From: CALNYS01 sp942490855
GTDB taxonomy: Bacteria; Planctomycetota; Phycisphaerae; Phycisphaerales; UBA1924
Assembly (NCBI GenBank): GCA_942490855.1
Contig: CALNYS010000001.1
Coordinates: forward strand, 62,001-126,000
Direction of reading: 5' to 3'
Length of the DNA stretch: 64,000 nucleotides
The notes beneath the pieces were generated by a model. That model was not told where the DNA came from. It was given only the letters and a program-made list of their open reading frames with translations, and did no database searches. Shown piece after piece: positions 52,150 to 61,526 of the stretch; the stretch's first letter is position 1; each line of letters starts with the position of its first letter. Made by a program: the position numbers and the translations under genes.

Positions 52150-55100
52150 ATGCACACCACCACAAGCAACGCCTACGTGAATCACGCCCCGCGCCGCGGC
52201 AGCGTTCTCATCTTCGCGCTCGCGATCCTCGCCGTTCTTGCGCTCCTCGGCGCGACGTACGTCACACGCGCCAACCTCGACCGCGTCTCGGCAGAAGCAG
52301 CCGTGCGGCGCAGCTCGCTCTCCCAGCAGCCCGAGATCGTCATCGACCACGCCCGCGCGCTCCTGACCGCCGACCTGTTCGGCAACAAGATCGTCACCCC
52401 CGGAACGCCCTTCTCCGTCGAGGGCGACCAGGTCGAGTCCGCCGGCGGGTCGTCGCCCGCCGGCTCCGTCGAGGTCTGGCCCACGATGTTCGAGGACGGC
52501 GAGCACTGGGACTACCCCTCCGTCGACGAGGTCGAGTACACCCGGAGCACCAGCGGCGACGACCGCTTCACCTTCGCCCGCCCGCAGAACTCAGCCGACA
52601 GCCTCGAGGACGAGGTCGCGCGCAGCGAAGCGCGCCTGCGCTACATCCCCGCGCTCGGCATGTTCGAGACCGCGCGCCCCGACGACGCCTGGCTCTCGGC
52701 GAGCGAGCCCGTGGACTTCCGCGGCGACGAGCCCCTCGGCAGCTACAACGGCGGCTGGAACACCTGGTCCCAGATCACCAACCCCCGCAGCGCGTACACC
52801 TGGGTCGCCAACGCCGACGACGCCGACCACGGCGCGTGGGTCCGCGCCGACGGGCGCTACGCCGACCTCGCCCTCTTCTTCAACACCGTCGACGCGCTCG
52901 ACCGCGAACGAGGCGACCCCTCGGCCGACCTCCTCGACCGCGCCAACGATCAGTTCCCCTTCTACGATCCCGCAGACGTCGCGACCGAGGTGCTCAACCT
53001 CGACCGTTCGTACAACTCGCCGCTCCTGGGCGTCGAGCAGCGCGAGATCTACGGGCTCCAGATGAACCAACTCGCCGAACGCTACGAGTTCGGCGCGTCC
53101 TTCAACCCCGACACCACCGACGCGCCCTTCGAGCCCGTCGACGAACGCTTCTGGGCCGACACCGACGGCGACGGGCGCCCCGACGCGCGCTGGTCCATCA
53201 TCGACAACCTCGACGGCAAGAGCGACATGCGCTGGGTCGTCGCGATGCGCATCGCCGACAGCTCCGCCGCCATCAACGCCAACACCTCCGTCGAAGCGCT
53301 GCCCAGGTCCCTCACCGGCGGCGTGCAGGGGTTCGACGCCTACGGCGACGGCGCCACCCCGATGGATATCGACCTCGCCCGCCTCTTCTACGAGACCGCC
53401 ACCACGCCGCTCGACTCGAGCGCCTACGCCGGTTCGGGCGATCTCCTCCGCCACCCCGACATCCGCAACATCGACAACGCGTTCGTGCGCGCCGGGCTGC
53501 GCCGTCACTTCCAGATCGGCCTCGGGCTCACCGAGTACACCGTCGCCTCCACCGACGCCGACGCCGCGAGCATGACGAACTTCTTCGCCATCCCCGGCGC
53601 CGGCGAGTCCAACCGCGACGGGCTCCGCGACTTCATCGGGTGGCGCGTCGGCTTCGACGACAACTTCCGTCACCCCGGCAACGACACCATCGACTTCCCC
53701 ACCACCCGCGCCCAGCGCGAGGCCTACTGGCGACTCTTCGCCGCCCGCCCCGAGAACCCCTACATCGCCGGCGGGCAGCGCTACGGGCTCAAGGAAGAGA
53801 TCGATCTCCGCGCCGTGTTCGGCGCCAACTTCGCCGGCGTCAAGGGCATCGAGTCCAGCTTCGATGGCTCCTACACCGCCGGGTTCAGCCGCCTCCCCGG
53901 CGCCCTCGCCACCCCCTACCCCGACCGCTTCTCGCTCGGCCCCATGCGCTCGGCCGAACACTCCAACGCCGTCTCGCGCGACGATCTCATGAACGTGGAT
54001 CTCCCCGACGGCGCCATCAGCAACAGCGCCTACAGCCAGAGCCAGCGCATCGAGCGCATCCAGAAGGACGTCCGGCGCAGCATCACCGTCGCCAGCGGCG
54101 CCTCGGCCCGCTCCGTCGTCCCCGCGCTCGGCCAGCGCGAGGTGCTCCCCGGGCGCCTCAAGCCCCTCGTCAACGAGGGGACCTGGGTCGGCACGGAGTT
54201 CCAGCCCGCCCTCAGCGTCTTCGACGCCTTCGAGGCCTTCACCTGGGCCCTCGCCCCGCTCGCGACCAACCGCCCCCTCATGGGCGCCCTGGCGACGAAC
54301 TGGGTCACCCGCTACGAGGGGCAGTACGCCAAGGACCCGGACTTCCACTACGGCGGCGGCGCTTCCGGCCCCGCCATCGCCTGGGCCGCCGAGGAGCCCG
54401 CACTCCCCGCCGCCACCATGGGGCCGACCTACGCACTCTTCCGCGCCGCGTCCCTCGCGGTCAACCTCAAGGACGCCGTGGACGACGAGGGCGACTCGCC
54501 CACCCCCACGATCGCCCGCTTCTTCCCCGCGCCCGAGCCCCGGCTCCCCACCGTCGCCGAGCTCGCCGGCGCCGAGGTCCTCACCACGCGCCTCGCCCAG
54601 GGCGACATCGACGACGCCGACAACCCCACCGGCAACGGCGCCGGCTACGTCCCGGCCACGTTCATCAACCCCGACTTCGGCGTCACCTTCGTCGGCCTCG
54701 ACCGCCAGCCCTTCATCTCCAAGGCCGTCATCACCTGCCTCTACGAGTACGAGTCGCCCACCACCTACTTCCCCGGCAACATGCCCGACCCGCTGCCCGT
54801 CGCGGACAACGACAAGATCGTCGGACGCTCGATCGTCGCCGTCGAACTGATCAACCCATGGGACACCGCGATCGACCTCGCCGAGTACTCCATCGTGCTC
54901 AGCGACGCTGTGAAAGAGATCGACATGTCCCTCGCGACCTCGTCGCCCGCCGCGGTCATCGACCCCGGGTCCCGGCTCGTCATCGTCTGGTCGGACTTCG
55001 AGGAGGACGACACGCTCTTCGGGACCAACCTCGACTCGCTCTACAACAAGATCCAGGGCGACTACGTGTCGCTCCTCCCCGACGCTGGCTTTACCTCGCC

Positions 55101-56853
55101 CTTCGACGATGTCGACCGCCCCTTCGCGAGCTGGCGTTCCGACAAGACGGGCGTTCTCCTGAAGCGCTCGACCGACGGCGGAGATGTCCTCGTTGACCGC
55201 CTCACCCGCACCGGAACCGAGCCGTTCCCCTACGCATACAACGCGGCGAACGCGGGCGATTTCACCGAAGCTATCCCCGACGACGACATCTCGAACGCCA
55301 CCGACTTCGGCGTCTACTTTGGCTTCGCCTCCATCCTTTCGCGCCCGTCAGACTCGCACGTCAACGGAGGTTTCCCGGCGGAAGTCCTCGAACGCCCCGA
55401 CCTCAACCTTGTCGAAGAGTTCGTGTCATCCGATGACACCAGCTCGTTCGGCTGGGTCGACGGCACACGACCCGCCGGCGAAGATCAGATCACGCTCGTC
55501 GGCGCGGAATGGACGCGCATGGAAGAACTGGGACAGAAGGGGACCCACACCGGGCTCACGACAGACCACCCCTTCTCCCTCTTCGTCCCCGACTCCCCCC
55601 TCATCGCGCTCTCCGAGCTCGGACAGCTCTCGGCGTTCGCGCACACGTACATCCACGCCAGCTCCGCGGCGCCGATCGTCGAGATCAGCGACGTCGAACT
55701 CCCCGCCGCCGGGTCGCCCCGCTGGGCCACCGTCAGCGAGCAGCTCGGGAAGCCCTACCACCTCAGCTACGACGCCGCCTCCGCCGCGGTGGACAACCCC
55801 TACCTCGGCGTCCTCGACCCCACCCGGTTCATCCTCGGCGCCGCGGGCGATCTCAACACCTCCGGCATGGCGGGGACGAGCGACACGAACCTCGCCAACC
55901 TCCCCGACGCGCTCGCCGTCCCCCTCGCCACCCGCGTCTACGACGCGTTCGAGGTCCTCGCCGACGCCCTCACCGACACGCGCCCGCTCGTCGAGGGGCG
56001 CATCAACATCAACACCGCGCCCAAGCGCGTCCTCGCGGCGCTCCCGCTCGTCCTGCCCGTCGATTACCAGGCCGGCATGATCCCCACGGCCCTCAGCGGG
56101 CTCATGAAGTCCACCGCGTACGCGCGCCTCAACGCGATGCTCCAGTACCGCGAACGCCTCGGCGAGGACTGGGACCCGAACGCGACGCTGGGCAACACCA
56201 ACGCCGAACTCTCCTGGGCCAACACATACAACAGCGGGACCGAGAGCCTCCCCGAGGCCCTGACCAACCTCGACGGACTCCGCGTGTCGTACTCCAACGC
56301 GGGCGCCGCCCAGGCGGCGTTCCCGAGCAACGCCTCCCACCGCAAGGGACGAGGGTTCTCGTCGATCGGCGAGCTCTCCGTGCTGGGCGAGTGGGGGATC
56401 AACGGCGCGCCGCCCACCAGCGGCGATAACAGGGGCTTCCTCGAGCTCGCCGACGACAGCGCTGAGAACAACATGCTCGGCGCCAACGAGACGCGCAACG
56501 CCCTCGACGTCCGCCGCGCCCTAACCTTCGACATCCCCGCGATCGAGGCGACCGACGACGTCGAAGAGCGCCTCGCGATCTTCCGCGCCGTCTCCAACCT
56601 CACCAGCACCCGCAGCGACGTCTACCACGTCTGGTACGTCGCCCGCGCGTACTCACCGGCCGCGATCGAGGCCGTCGAGGTCCCGCCGACGCTCTCGAGC
56701 ATCGAGGAACGCGCCGAGCTCCTGAACGATCTCCCCATCGCCTACGAGGAACGCGGATTCGTCGTCCTCGACCGCAGCAACGTCCGCCGACCCACCGACC
56801 GCCCGCGCGTCCTGATGCGCGTCGTCCTCGAAACCGAGGCCGCGACCAACTGA
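52150..56853 (+). CDS. Giant GspK-like minor pseudopilin
   Basis: Largest protein of the window, 1567 residues. The N-terminus is RRGSVLIFALAILAVLALLGATYVTRANLD: a helix with GspK-type start, Gly-Ser and no Glu5. Two segments carry the GspK helix-hairpin-like motif: A-A-I-N-A-N-T-S-V-E-A-L-P near 375 and G-R-I-N-I-N-T-A-P-K-R-V-L-A-A-L-P near 1282. Classical GspK is about 320 residues. Asp-rich calcium-like motifs (D-T-D-G-D-G-R-P-D) occur near 340. AAGGAG lies before ATG 52150. A perfect terminator follows, so this ends the operon. Confidence 0.8.
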   Translation: MHTTTSNAYVNHAPRRGSVLIFALAILAVLALLGATYVTRANLDRVSAEAAVRRSSLSQQPEIVIDHARALLTADLFGNKIVTPGTPFSVEGDQVESAGGSSPAGSVEVWPTMFEDGEHWDYPSVDEVEYTRSTSGDDRFTFARPQNSADSLEDEVARSEARLRYIPALGMFETARPDDAWLSASEPVDFRGDEPLGSYNGGWNTWSQITNPRSAYTWVANADDADHGAWVRADGRYADLALFFNTVDALDRERGDPSADLLDRANDQFPFYDPADVATEVLNLDRSYNSPLLGVEQREIYGLQMNQLAERYEFGASFNPDTTDAPFEPVDERFWADTDGDGRPDARWSIIDNLDGKSDMRWVVAMRIADSSAAINANTSVEALPRSLTGGVQGFDAYGDGATPMDIDLARLFYETATTPLDSSAYAGSGDLLRHPDIRNIDNAFVRAGLRRHFQIGLGLTEYTVASTDADAASMTNFFAIPGAGESNRDGLRDFIGWRVGFDDNFRHPGNDTIDFPTTRAQREAYWRLFAARPENPYIAGGQRYGLKEEIDLRAVFGANFAGVKGIESSFDGSYTAGFSRLPGALATPYPDRFSLGPMRSAEHSNAVSRDDLMNVDLPDGAISNSAYSQSQRIERIQKDVRRSITVASGASARSVVPALGQREVLPGRLKPLVNEGTWVGTEFQPALSVFDAFEAFTWALAPLATNRPLMGALATNWVTRYEGQYAKDPDFHYGGGASGPAIAWAAEEPALPAATMGPTYALFRAASLAVNLKDAVDDEGDSPTPTIARFFPAPEPRLPTVAELAGAEVLTTRLAQGDIDDADNPTGNGAGYVPATFINPDFGVTFVGLDRQPFISKAVITCLYEYESPTTYFPGNMPDPLPVADNDKIVGRSIVAVELINPWDTAIDLAEYSIVLSDAVKEIDMSLATSSPAAVIDPGSRLVIVWSDFEEDDTLFGTNLDSLYNKIQGDYVSLLPDAGFTSPFDDVDRPFASWRSDKTGVLLKRSTDGGDVLVDRLTRTGTEPFPYAYNAANAGDFTEAIPDDDISNATDFGVYFGFASILSRPSDSHVNGGFPAEVLERPDLNLVEEFVSSDDTSSFGWVDGTRPAGEDQITLVGAEWTRMEELGQKGTHTGLTTDHPFSLFVPDSPLIALSELGQLSAFAHTYIHASSAAPIVEISDVELPAAGSPRWATVSEQLGKPYHLSYDAASAAVDNPYLGVLDPTRFILGAAGDLNTSGMAGTSDTNLANLPDALAVPLATRVYDAFEVLADALTDTRPLVEGRININTAPKRVLAALPLVLPVDYQAGMIPTALSGLMKSTAYARLNAMLQYRERLGEDWDPNATLGNTNAELSWANTYNSGTESLPEALTNLDGLRVSYSNAGAAQAAFPSNASHRKGRGFSSIGELSVLGEWGINGAPPTSGDNRGFLELADDSAENNMLGANETRNALDVRRALTFDIPAIEATDDVEERLAIFRAVSNLTSTRSDVYHVWYVARAYSPAAIEAVEVPPTLSSIEERAELLNDLPIAYEERGFVVLDRSNVRRPTDRPRVLMRVVLETEAATN

Positions 56854-56872
56854 CGCGCGCACGATTCTGCCC

Positions 56873-56916
56873 GCCCGGCGCCTGTCTCGTGAGGGGAGGG
56901 GGCGCCGGGCTTTTTT
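56873..56916 (+). terminator. Rho-independent terminator of the pilus operon
   Basis: GCCCGGCGCC and GGCGCCGGGC pair perfectly (10 bp) and are followed by TTTTTT, 20 nt after the stop of the giant gene. Confidence 0.92.
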
Positions 56917-56937
56917 ACGCGCACATGCAGCGCGCAG

Positions 56938-56962
56938 AAAAAAAGCCGCCCCGGAGGACGGC
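56938..56962 (-). terminator. Terminator of the OmpA-like gene
   Basis: Minus-strand stem GCCGTCC/GGGCGGC (one G-T pair) followed by TTTTTTT, 26 nt after the gene's end. It faces the pilus-operon terminator. Confidence 0.85.
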
Positions 56963-56987
56963 TTGGGATTCGGGAGAGAGCCCGTTC

Positions 56988-57845
56988 TTACTTGAACGGG
57001 TCGCTCTGGCGGGGGGCCGGCGTGGTCGTCGTCGTGGCGGGCGCCGGGGCCGGGTCGCTCACGGCCGCCGAGGAGGACGGGACCATGAAGATCTCGACGC
57101 GACGGTTCGCCGCCGTGCCCTGACCGGCGCGGTTCGCGACGCTCGGGCGGTACTCGCCCCACCCGGCGATCTCCATCCGCGTCGCGGGCACGCCGGCCGA
57201 AGACAGCACGTTCCGCACGCTGATCGCGCGGTGCGCCGCGAGGTGGGTGTTCGTCGGGTGCTTGCGCAGCGTCTCGGGACGGCTCGGCTTCACGTTGTCC
57301 GTGTGCCCCACGATCCGGAGGTCGTAGCCCGAGGAGGACTGACCCAGCACGCCGGCGATCTGCTGGAGCGCAGACGTCGCGGCGGGCGAGACCTGGTCGG
57401 ACCCCGGAGCGAACGTCACGTCGGACTGGAAGCGGAGCATGCCCCGCTCGGCGTCAAACGTGAAGAGGTTCGGGTTGGCCGCCGCGAGGTTCTGGAGGGC
57501 CCGCTCGGTCGCCGGGTCGACGACGCCCAGCGAGACGCGGTCGAGGCGCCCCGTCAGATCGCGGTACCGCTCCTCGAGACGACGCAGCTCGCCCTGGAGC
57601 GAGCCGTTGCGGTCACGCACCTGGGCGACCGTGTCGTCGGCCTCGCCCATGCGGGCGCGGAGGAGACCGATCGTGTTGTCTTTGGCCTGCAGCTCCTGCT
57701 GCATCATCAGGTTGCGCTCTTCGAGCGCACGGTTGGCGGCGTACAGGTCGTCCGCCTCCCGGCTGCTGGCGCAGCCCCCGAGGCCCATCGCGGTTCCAGC
57801 GGCGGCGATCACGAGGACATGGACGGCTTTGCGGGACATCTTCAT
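56988..57845 (-). CDS. OmpA-family peptidoglycan-binding lipoprotein
   Basis: Exported lipoprotein of 285 residues: lipobox G-L-G-G-C with Cys25. A coiled coil spans about 30-95 (N-R-A-L-E-E-R-N-L-M-M-Q-Q-E-L-Q, R-L-E-E-R-Y-R-D-L-T). The OmpA C-like domain covers about 150-255 (F-A-P-G-S-D-Q-V-S, I-V-G-H-T-D-N-V, A-A-H-R-A-I-S-V-R-N-V-L, G-W-G-E-Y-R-P-S, A-N-R-R-V-E-I). The tail is Pro/Thr-rich. The ATG at 57845 lies 8 nt after GGAG. Likely links the outer membrane or cell surface to the wall. Confidence 0.9.
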   Translation of the reverse strand: MKMSRKAVHVLVIAAAGTAMGLGGCASSREADDLYAANRALEERNLMMQQELQAKDNTIGLLRARMGEADDTVAQVRDRNGSLQGELRRLEERYRDLTGRLDRVSLGVVDPATERALQNLAAANPNLFTFDAERGMLRFQSDVTFAPGSDQVSPAATSALQQIAGVLGQSSSGYDLRIVGHTDNVKPSRPETLRKHPTNTHLAAHRAISVRNVLSSAGVPATRMEIAGWGEYRPSVANRAGQGTAANRRVEIFMVPSSSAAVSDPAPAPATTTTTPAPRQSDPFK

Positions 57846-57911
57846 ACGGGGGTCTCCTTCCGCGTGAGCGCAGGATACGCGAGTTTCTCTGCTCACGCCT
57901 ATCGGCCGCCC

Positions 57912-57917
57912 TATGTT
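57912..57917 (+). promoter_or_regulatory. -10 box TATGTT, leaderless start
   Basis: TATGTT, CCTCGC, ATG of the amidohydrolase gene, with a 6-nt spacer. Confidence 0.55.
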
Positions 57918-57923
57918 CCTCGC

Positions 57924-59166
57924 ATGAATCCCCCGCAAACAGCACGTTTTCGTTTCGCAGCGGCGATCGACGCCACCGGAGTTCTCGCCGCCCCCGCCGT
58001 CGCCCTCATCGGATTCGACGAGGCGACCTGGCCCGCCTGCACCCTCCTCGAACTCACCCAGGGCGACGACCCGGACGCGACCGACCGCAGCGGCGACGTT
58101 CTCCTCCCCGCCTTCGTCAACGCGCACACCCACCTCGACCTCACCCACATCGGCCCCCGCCCCTACGACCCGCGCAACGGCTTCGACTCGTGGCTCCAGA
58201 TGATCCTCGCCGAGCGCCGCCACGACGCCGACCCCATCCGGGCCTCCGTCCTCCACGGCGTCGAGCGCTGCCTCGCCGGGGGCGTCGTCGCGGTGGGCGA
58301 CATCGCCGGCGTCGGGCGCACCGAGCCCCTCGAAGAAGCTCCGCGCCTCGCCCCTCGTCGGCGAGTCCTTCGTCGAGTTCTTCGGCCTCGGCGCCCGCCA
58401 GCGCGCCGCCGCCGAGGCGATCGCCGCCGTCGTCTCCCAGCACCTCGCCGAGGACCGGGGCGTGCGCCTCGGGCTCTCGCCCCACGCGCCCTACACCGCC
58501 GGCCCCGAGCTGTGCCGACACGCCGGCGACTCGGGCCTCCCCGTCTGCACCCACCTCGCCGAGAGCGCCGCCGAGCGCCGCTTCGTCGAACAGGGCGACG
58601 GCCCCATGCGCACGCTCCTCGACGCCCTGGGCGTCCTCGACGACGGGGCCCTCGCCGACTTCGGCCGCGGGCGACGCCCCATCGCCCACCTCGCAGACGC
58701 CCTCCGCGCCCAGCCCTGGCTCCTCGCGCACGTCTGCGACGCCAGCGACGACGAGATCGCCCTCCTCCGCGAAACCAACGCCTCCGTCGCCTACTGCCCC
58801 CGCTCAAGCTCGTACTTCGCCCATCACCACGAGCTGGGCCCGCACCGCTACCGCGACATGCTCGACGCCGGCGTCAACGTCTGCCTCGGCACCGACTCCA
58901 TCGTCAACCTCCCGCCCGCCGAGCGCGGCGCGCCGACGCTCGGCGTCCTCGACGAGATGCGATTCCTCCACCAGCGCGACAACGCCGACCCGCGCACCCT
59001 CCTCGCGATGGGCACCGTCAACGGCGCCGCGGCTCTCAACCTCGACCCCGCACGCTTCACGCTCGCCCCGGGCGAGAAGGCGGGCCTCACCACGGTGCGC
59101 GCACGCGGCGCGACGCTCGACGCCGTTCTCGCCTCCACCGCGCAAGCAGAGCTCCTCACGCCATGA
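57924..59166 (+). pseudogene. TRZ/ATZ-type amidohydrolase interrupted by a frameshift
   Basis: Metal-dependent deaminase or hydrolase family related to ATZ/TRZ chlorohydrolases and aminofutalosine deaminases. The first frame encodes L-P-A-F-V-N-A-H-T-H-L-D-L-T-H and G-V-V-A-V-G-D-I-A-G-V. Near 58333 the reading must move to another frame, where S-P-L-V-G-E-S-F-V-E-F-F-G-L continues, followed by L-S-P-H-A-P-Y-T, C-T-H-L-A-E-S-A and C-L-G-T-D-S-I-V-N-L. Total length is 1243 nt (3n+1), fitting one extra base in the A-rich GAAGAAG. All metal-site motifs are intact, so the shift may be recent or an assembly error. Confidence 0.75.
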
Positions 59167-59807
59167 ACCGCCGCTGGTCCCGCGCCGACTACGCGCTCCC
59201 CGCGCCCCAGCTCGCGCCCACACTCATCGGCGCGCTGCTCGTGCACGTCGTGCGCGGCGCGCGCCGCGCCGGCGTCATCGTGGAGGTCGAGGCCTACTGC
59301 GGCGCAGACGACGACTGCTCACACGCGCACAACAACCGTCGCACCGCGCGCACCGAACCCATGTTCGGGAAACCAGGCCTCGCGTACGTCTACATCTCCC
59401 ACGGGCTCCACCGCTGCATGAACGTCGTGTGCGGGACGGACGGCGACGCCGCGGCCGTCCTCATCCGCGCGCTCGAGCCCGCCGAGGGCCTCCCCGCGAT
59501 GCGCCGCGCGCGCACCAAGCCGGCGCGCAAGAGCCCGCTCCGCAACACCGACCTCTGCTCAGGCCCCGGCAAGCTGGGCGAAGCCCTGGGCATCCCCGTC
59601 GCGCGCTCCGGCGAGGACATGACCGCCAGCCCCGCGCTCTGGATCGAGCACGGGACGCCGCGACCCAGCGTGCGCACGCCGCGGATCGGCATGAACCCCT
59701 CTTCGGGCTGGGGAGAACGCCCGCTCCGCTGGGTGGACGCCTCCAGCCCCCACGCCAGCCGCGGCCGCGGCGGCATCCTCAACCCAACGCCCCCCGATGC
59801 CCGATAG
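59163..59807 (+). CDS. 3-methyladenine DNA glycosylase (MPG/AAG family)
   Basis: Base-excision repair glycosylase removing alkylated purines, 214 residues. Family features: L-A-P-T-L-I-G-A-L-L-V-H near residue 19, then G-V-I-V-E-V-E-A-Y-C-G-A-D-D (catalytic Glu and the V-E-x-E-A-Y signature), R-T-E-P-M-F-G-K-P-G-L-A-Y-V-Y-I-S-H-G, M-N-V-V-C and C-S-G-P-G-K-L. The length is normal. Its ATG overlaps the stop of the amidohydrolase frame by 4 nt, so it is likely co-transcribed. Confidence 0.94.
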   Translation: MNRRWSRADYALPAPQLAPTLIGALLVHVVRGARRAGVIVEVEAYCGADDDCSHAHNNRRTARTEPMFGKPGLAYVYISHGLHRCMNVVCGTDGDAAAVLIRALEPAEGLPAMRRARTKPARKSPLRNTDLCSGPGKLGEALGIPVARSGEDMTASPALWIEHGTPRPSVRTPRIGMNPSSGWGERPLRWVDASSPHASRGRGGILNPTPPDAR

Positions 59808-59834
59808 CACACTCGCTTTCCCGTCCGGCGGGTC

Positions 59835-59840
59835 TACAAT
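59835..59840 (+). promoter_or_regulatory. -10 box TACAAT
   Basis: TACAAT 28 nt before the GTG at 59869; the short leader has GGAG 8-9 nt upstream of the start. Confidence 0.45.
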
Positions 59841-59868
59841 CCTGACGCCCCCTCTGGAGCCCAGCACC

Positions 59869-60243
59869 GTGAGCACCGACTGGACATCACTCAGGCAGCA
59901 CGCCGGCCCGTACCCGCCGGCCGCCTTTGTCTTCGTTCAAGAGGGCCTGCGTCACACCGTTGACGCGCTCCGCGACGCCGAGCCCGACATGCCCGAGCAC
60001 GGGCGCCACGTCAGCGGCGCCGAGCTCTGCTTCGGACTCCGCGATTACGCCCTGCTCCAGTTCGGCCCGCTGGCCCGCTCCGTGATGCGCTCGTGGAGCG
60101 TCGAACGCACCGAGGACTTCGGACGCATCGTCTTCGCGCTCGTCGAGGCCGGCTGCCTGCGCAAGACCGACGAAGACCATCTCGAGGACTTCCAGGGCGT
60201 CTTCGAGTTCGATGAAGCGTTCTGCAACGCACGGATCGCGTAG
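59869..60243 (+). CDS. TIGR04138-type Planctomycete/Verrucomicrobia protein
   Basis: Protein of 124 residues. Family signature: Y-P-P-A-A-F-V-F-V-Q-E-G-L, H-V-S-G-A-E-L-C-F-G-L-R-D-Y-A-L-L-Q-F-G, then T-E-D-F-G-R-I-V-F-A-L-V-E, K-T-D-E-D and E-D-F-Q-G-V-F-E-F-D-E-A-F. This matches the uncharacterised TIGR04138 group found in Planctomycetes and Verrucomicrobia; the role is unknown. GTG 59869 is chosen because GGAG precedes it; the longer frame from 59797 is less conserved. Confidence 0.82.
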   Translation: MSTDWTSLRQHAGPYPPAAFVFVQEGLRHTVDALRDAEPDMPEHGRHVSGAELCFGLRDYALLQFGPLARSVMRSWSVERTEDFGRIVFALVEAGCLRKTDEDHLEDFQGVFEFDEAFCNARIA

Positions 60244-60258
60244 ACCACCGCGCGTCGG

Positions 60259-60264
60259 TACCCT
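60259..60264 (+). promoter_or_regulatory. -10 box TACCCT, near-leaderless
   Basis: TCGGTACCCT, an 8-nt spacer, then the ATG at 60273. Confidence 0.5.
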
Positions 60265-60272
60265 GCCCGACA

Positions 60273-61526
60273 ATGGGCGACACCGAATCCACACCCAAAG
60301 CCATCGACTGGCGACGCACGCACCTCTGGCAGATCCAGCCGGTCCGCGACGTCCTGCTCATCCTCGGCGTGTTCGGGCTGCTCTACCTGGGCGACCGCCT
60401 CAGCGTCGTCACCGTGCCGATGCTCCTCGCGCTGGCGCTCGCGTACCTCTTCGAGCCCGTCGTCCGGCGCATGACGCGCGTCAGCTGGATCAGCCGCCAG
60501 GGCGCCGCCGCCGCGATCATCGCGGGCATCGTCCTCGCCGTGCTGATCCCCATCACCATCGGCGCGGGCGTCGCCGTCGTGCAGGGCATCGACTTCACCA
60601 CCCGCCTCGCCGGGAACGTCGCCGAGCTCAACGAATCGCTGGCCTCCCCCGACGACCCCGAGCTCTACCAGGCCCTCCCGAACGAGTCCTGGCGCTCCCT
60701 CCGCGACTACTTCCTCGAGCAGGCCAACCAGGCCGACGAGGCCGGCGCGCTCCGCGGCGCCTTCGACCGCGCCGTCTCCTGGGCCAGCGAGAACTCCAAG
60801 GCGCTGGGCGAGCGCGCCCTGTCCACCGGCGTCGGCGTCGTGTCGGCCGCGCTCGCGGTCGTCACCAAAGTCGGCATGCTCGGCTTCGCCGCCTTCCTCA
60901 CCCTCTTCTTCTTTTTCTTCTTCTCCACCGGCTACGCCAACGTTCTCGCGTTCGGCGAGCAGCTCCTCCCCGACAAGGAGAAGCCGACCATCATCCGCCT
61001 GCTCACGCAGATGGACCGCGTCATCGCGGCCTTCGTGCGCGGGCGCGTCGTCATCGCGATCATCCAGTCCGTCGCGTTCACGATCGGGTACTTCCTCGCC
61101 GGCGTCCCCGCCGCCTTCATCCTCGGGCCCATCACCGGCATCATCTCGATCGTCCCCTACGCCGCGCTCATCAGCCTGCCCATCGCCTCCTTCCTCCTCT
61201 ACGTCGAGCCCAACTACATCGCGTGGCAAGACGCGTGGTGGTGGACACTGGGCGGCCCCGCGATCGTCTACTTCTCCCTCCAGGCCGCCGACGACTACGT
61301 CCTCACGCCGCTCATCCAGGGCAAAGAGACCGACATGGAAACCCCCGCGATCCTCTTCGCCTCCATCGCCGGCGGCGCGCTCTTCGGGCCCTTCGGCCTG
61401 CTCCTGGGCATCCCCGTCGCCGCGTGCGTCAAGATCCTCCTCCGCGAGATCGTCTGGCCCCGCGTGGACGCCTGGACCAAGGGCGAGGCGGACGACCCGC
61501 TCCCGCTCGGGCGAGAAGACTCATGA
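60273..61526 (+). CDS. AI-2E (PerM-like) family transporter
   Basis: Integral membrane transporter of 417 residues with about seven or eight helices: near 28-60, 72-100, 190-220, 240-290 and 310-370. It has the family's long central hydrophilic loop at about 110-180 and R-G-R-V-V-I-A-I-I-Q-S-V-A-F-T-I-G-Y-F-L-A-G-V-P-A-A-F-I-L-G. Members are described as autoinducer-2 exporters or Na+/H+ antiporters; the substrate here is unknown. The stop overlaps the carbonic anhydrase start by 4 nt (ATGA), so the two form an operon. Confidence 0.88.
   Translation: MGDTESTPKAIDWRRTHLWQIQPVRDVLLILGVFGLLYLGDRLSVVTVPMLLALALAYLFEPVVRRMTRVSWISRQGAAAAIIAGIVLAVLIPITIGAGVAVVQGIDFTTRLAGNVAELNESLASPDDPELYQALPNESWRSLRDYFLEQANQADEAGALRGAFDRAVSWASENSKALGERALSTGVGVVSAALAVVTKVGMLGFAAFLTLFFFFFFSTGYANVLAFGEQLLPDKEKPTIIRLLTQMDRVIAAFVRGRVVIAIIQSVAFTIGYFLAGVPAAFILGPITGIISIVPYAALISLPIASFLLYVEPNYIAWQDAWWWTLGGPAIVYFSLQAADDYVLTPLIQGKETDMETPAILFASIAGGALFGPFGLLLGIPVAACVKILLREIVWPRVDAWTKGEADDPLPLGREDS

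Noticed and set aside
52591..54348. Minus-strand frame of 585 codons inside the GspK-like gene
   Set aside because: Gly/Val/Ala/Glu low-complexity shadow with no ribosome site or domain.
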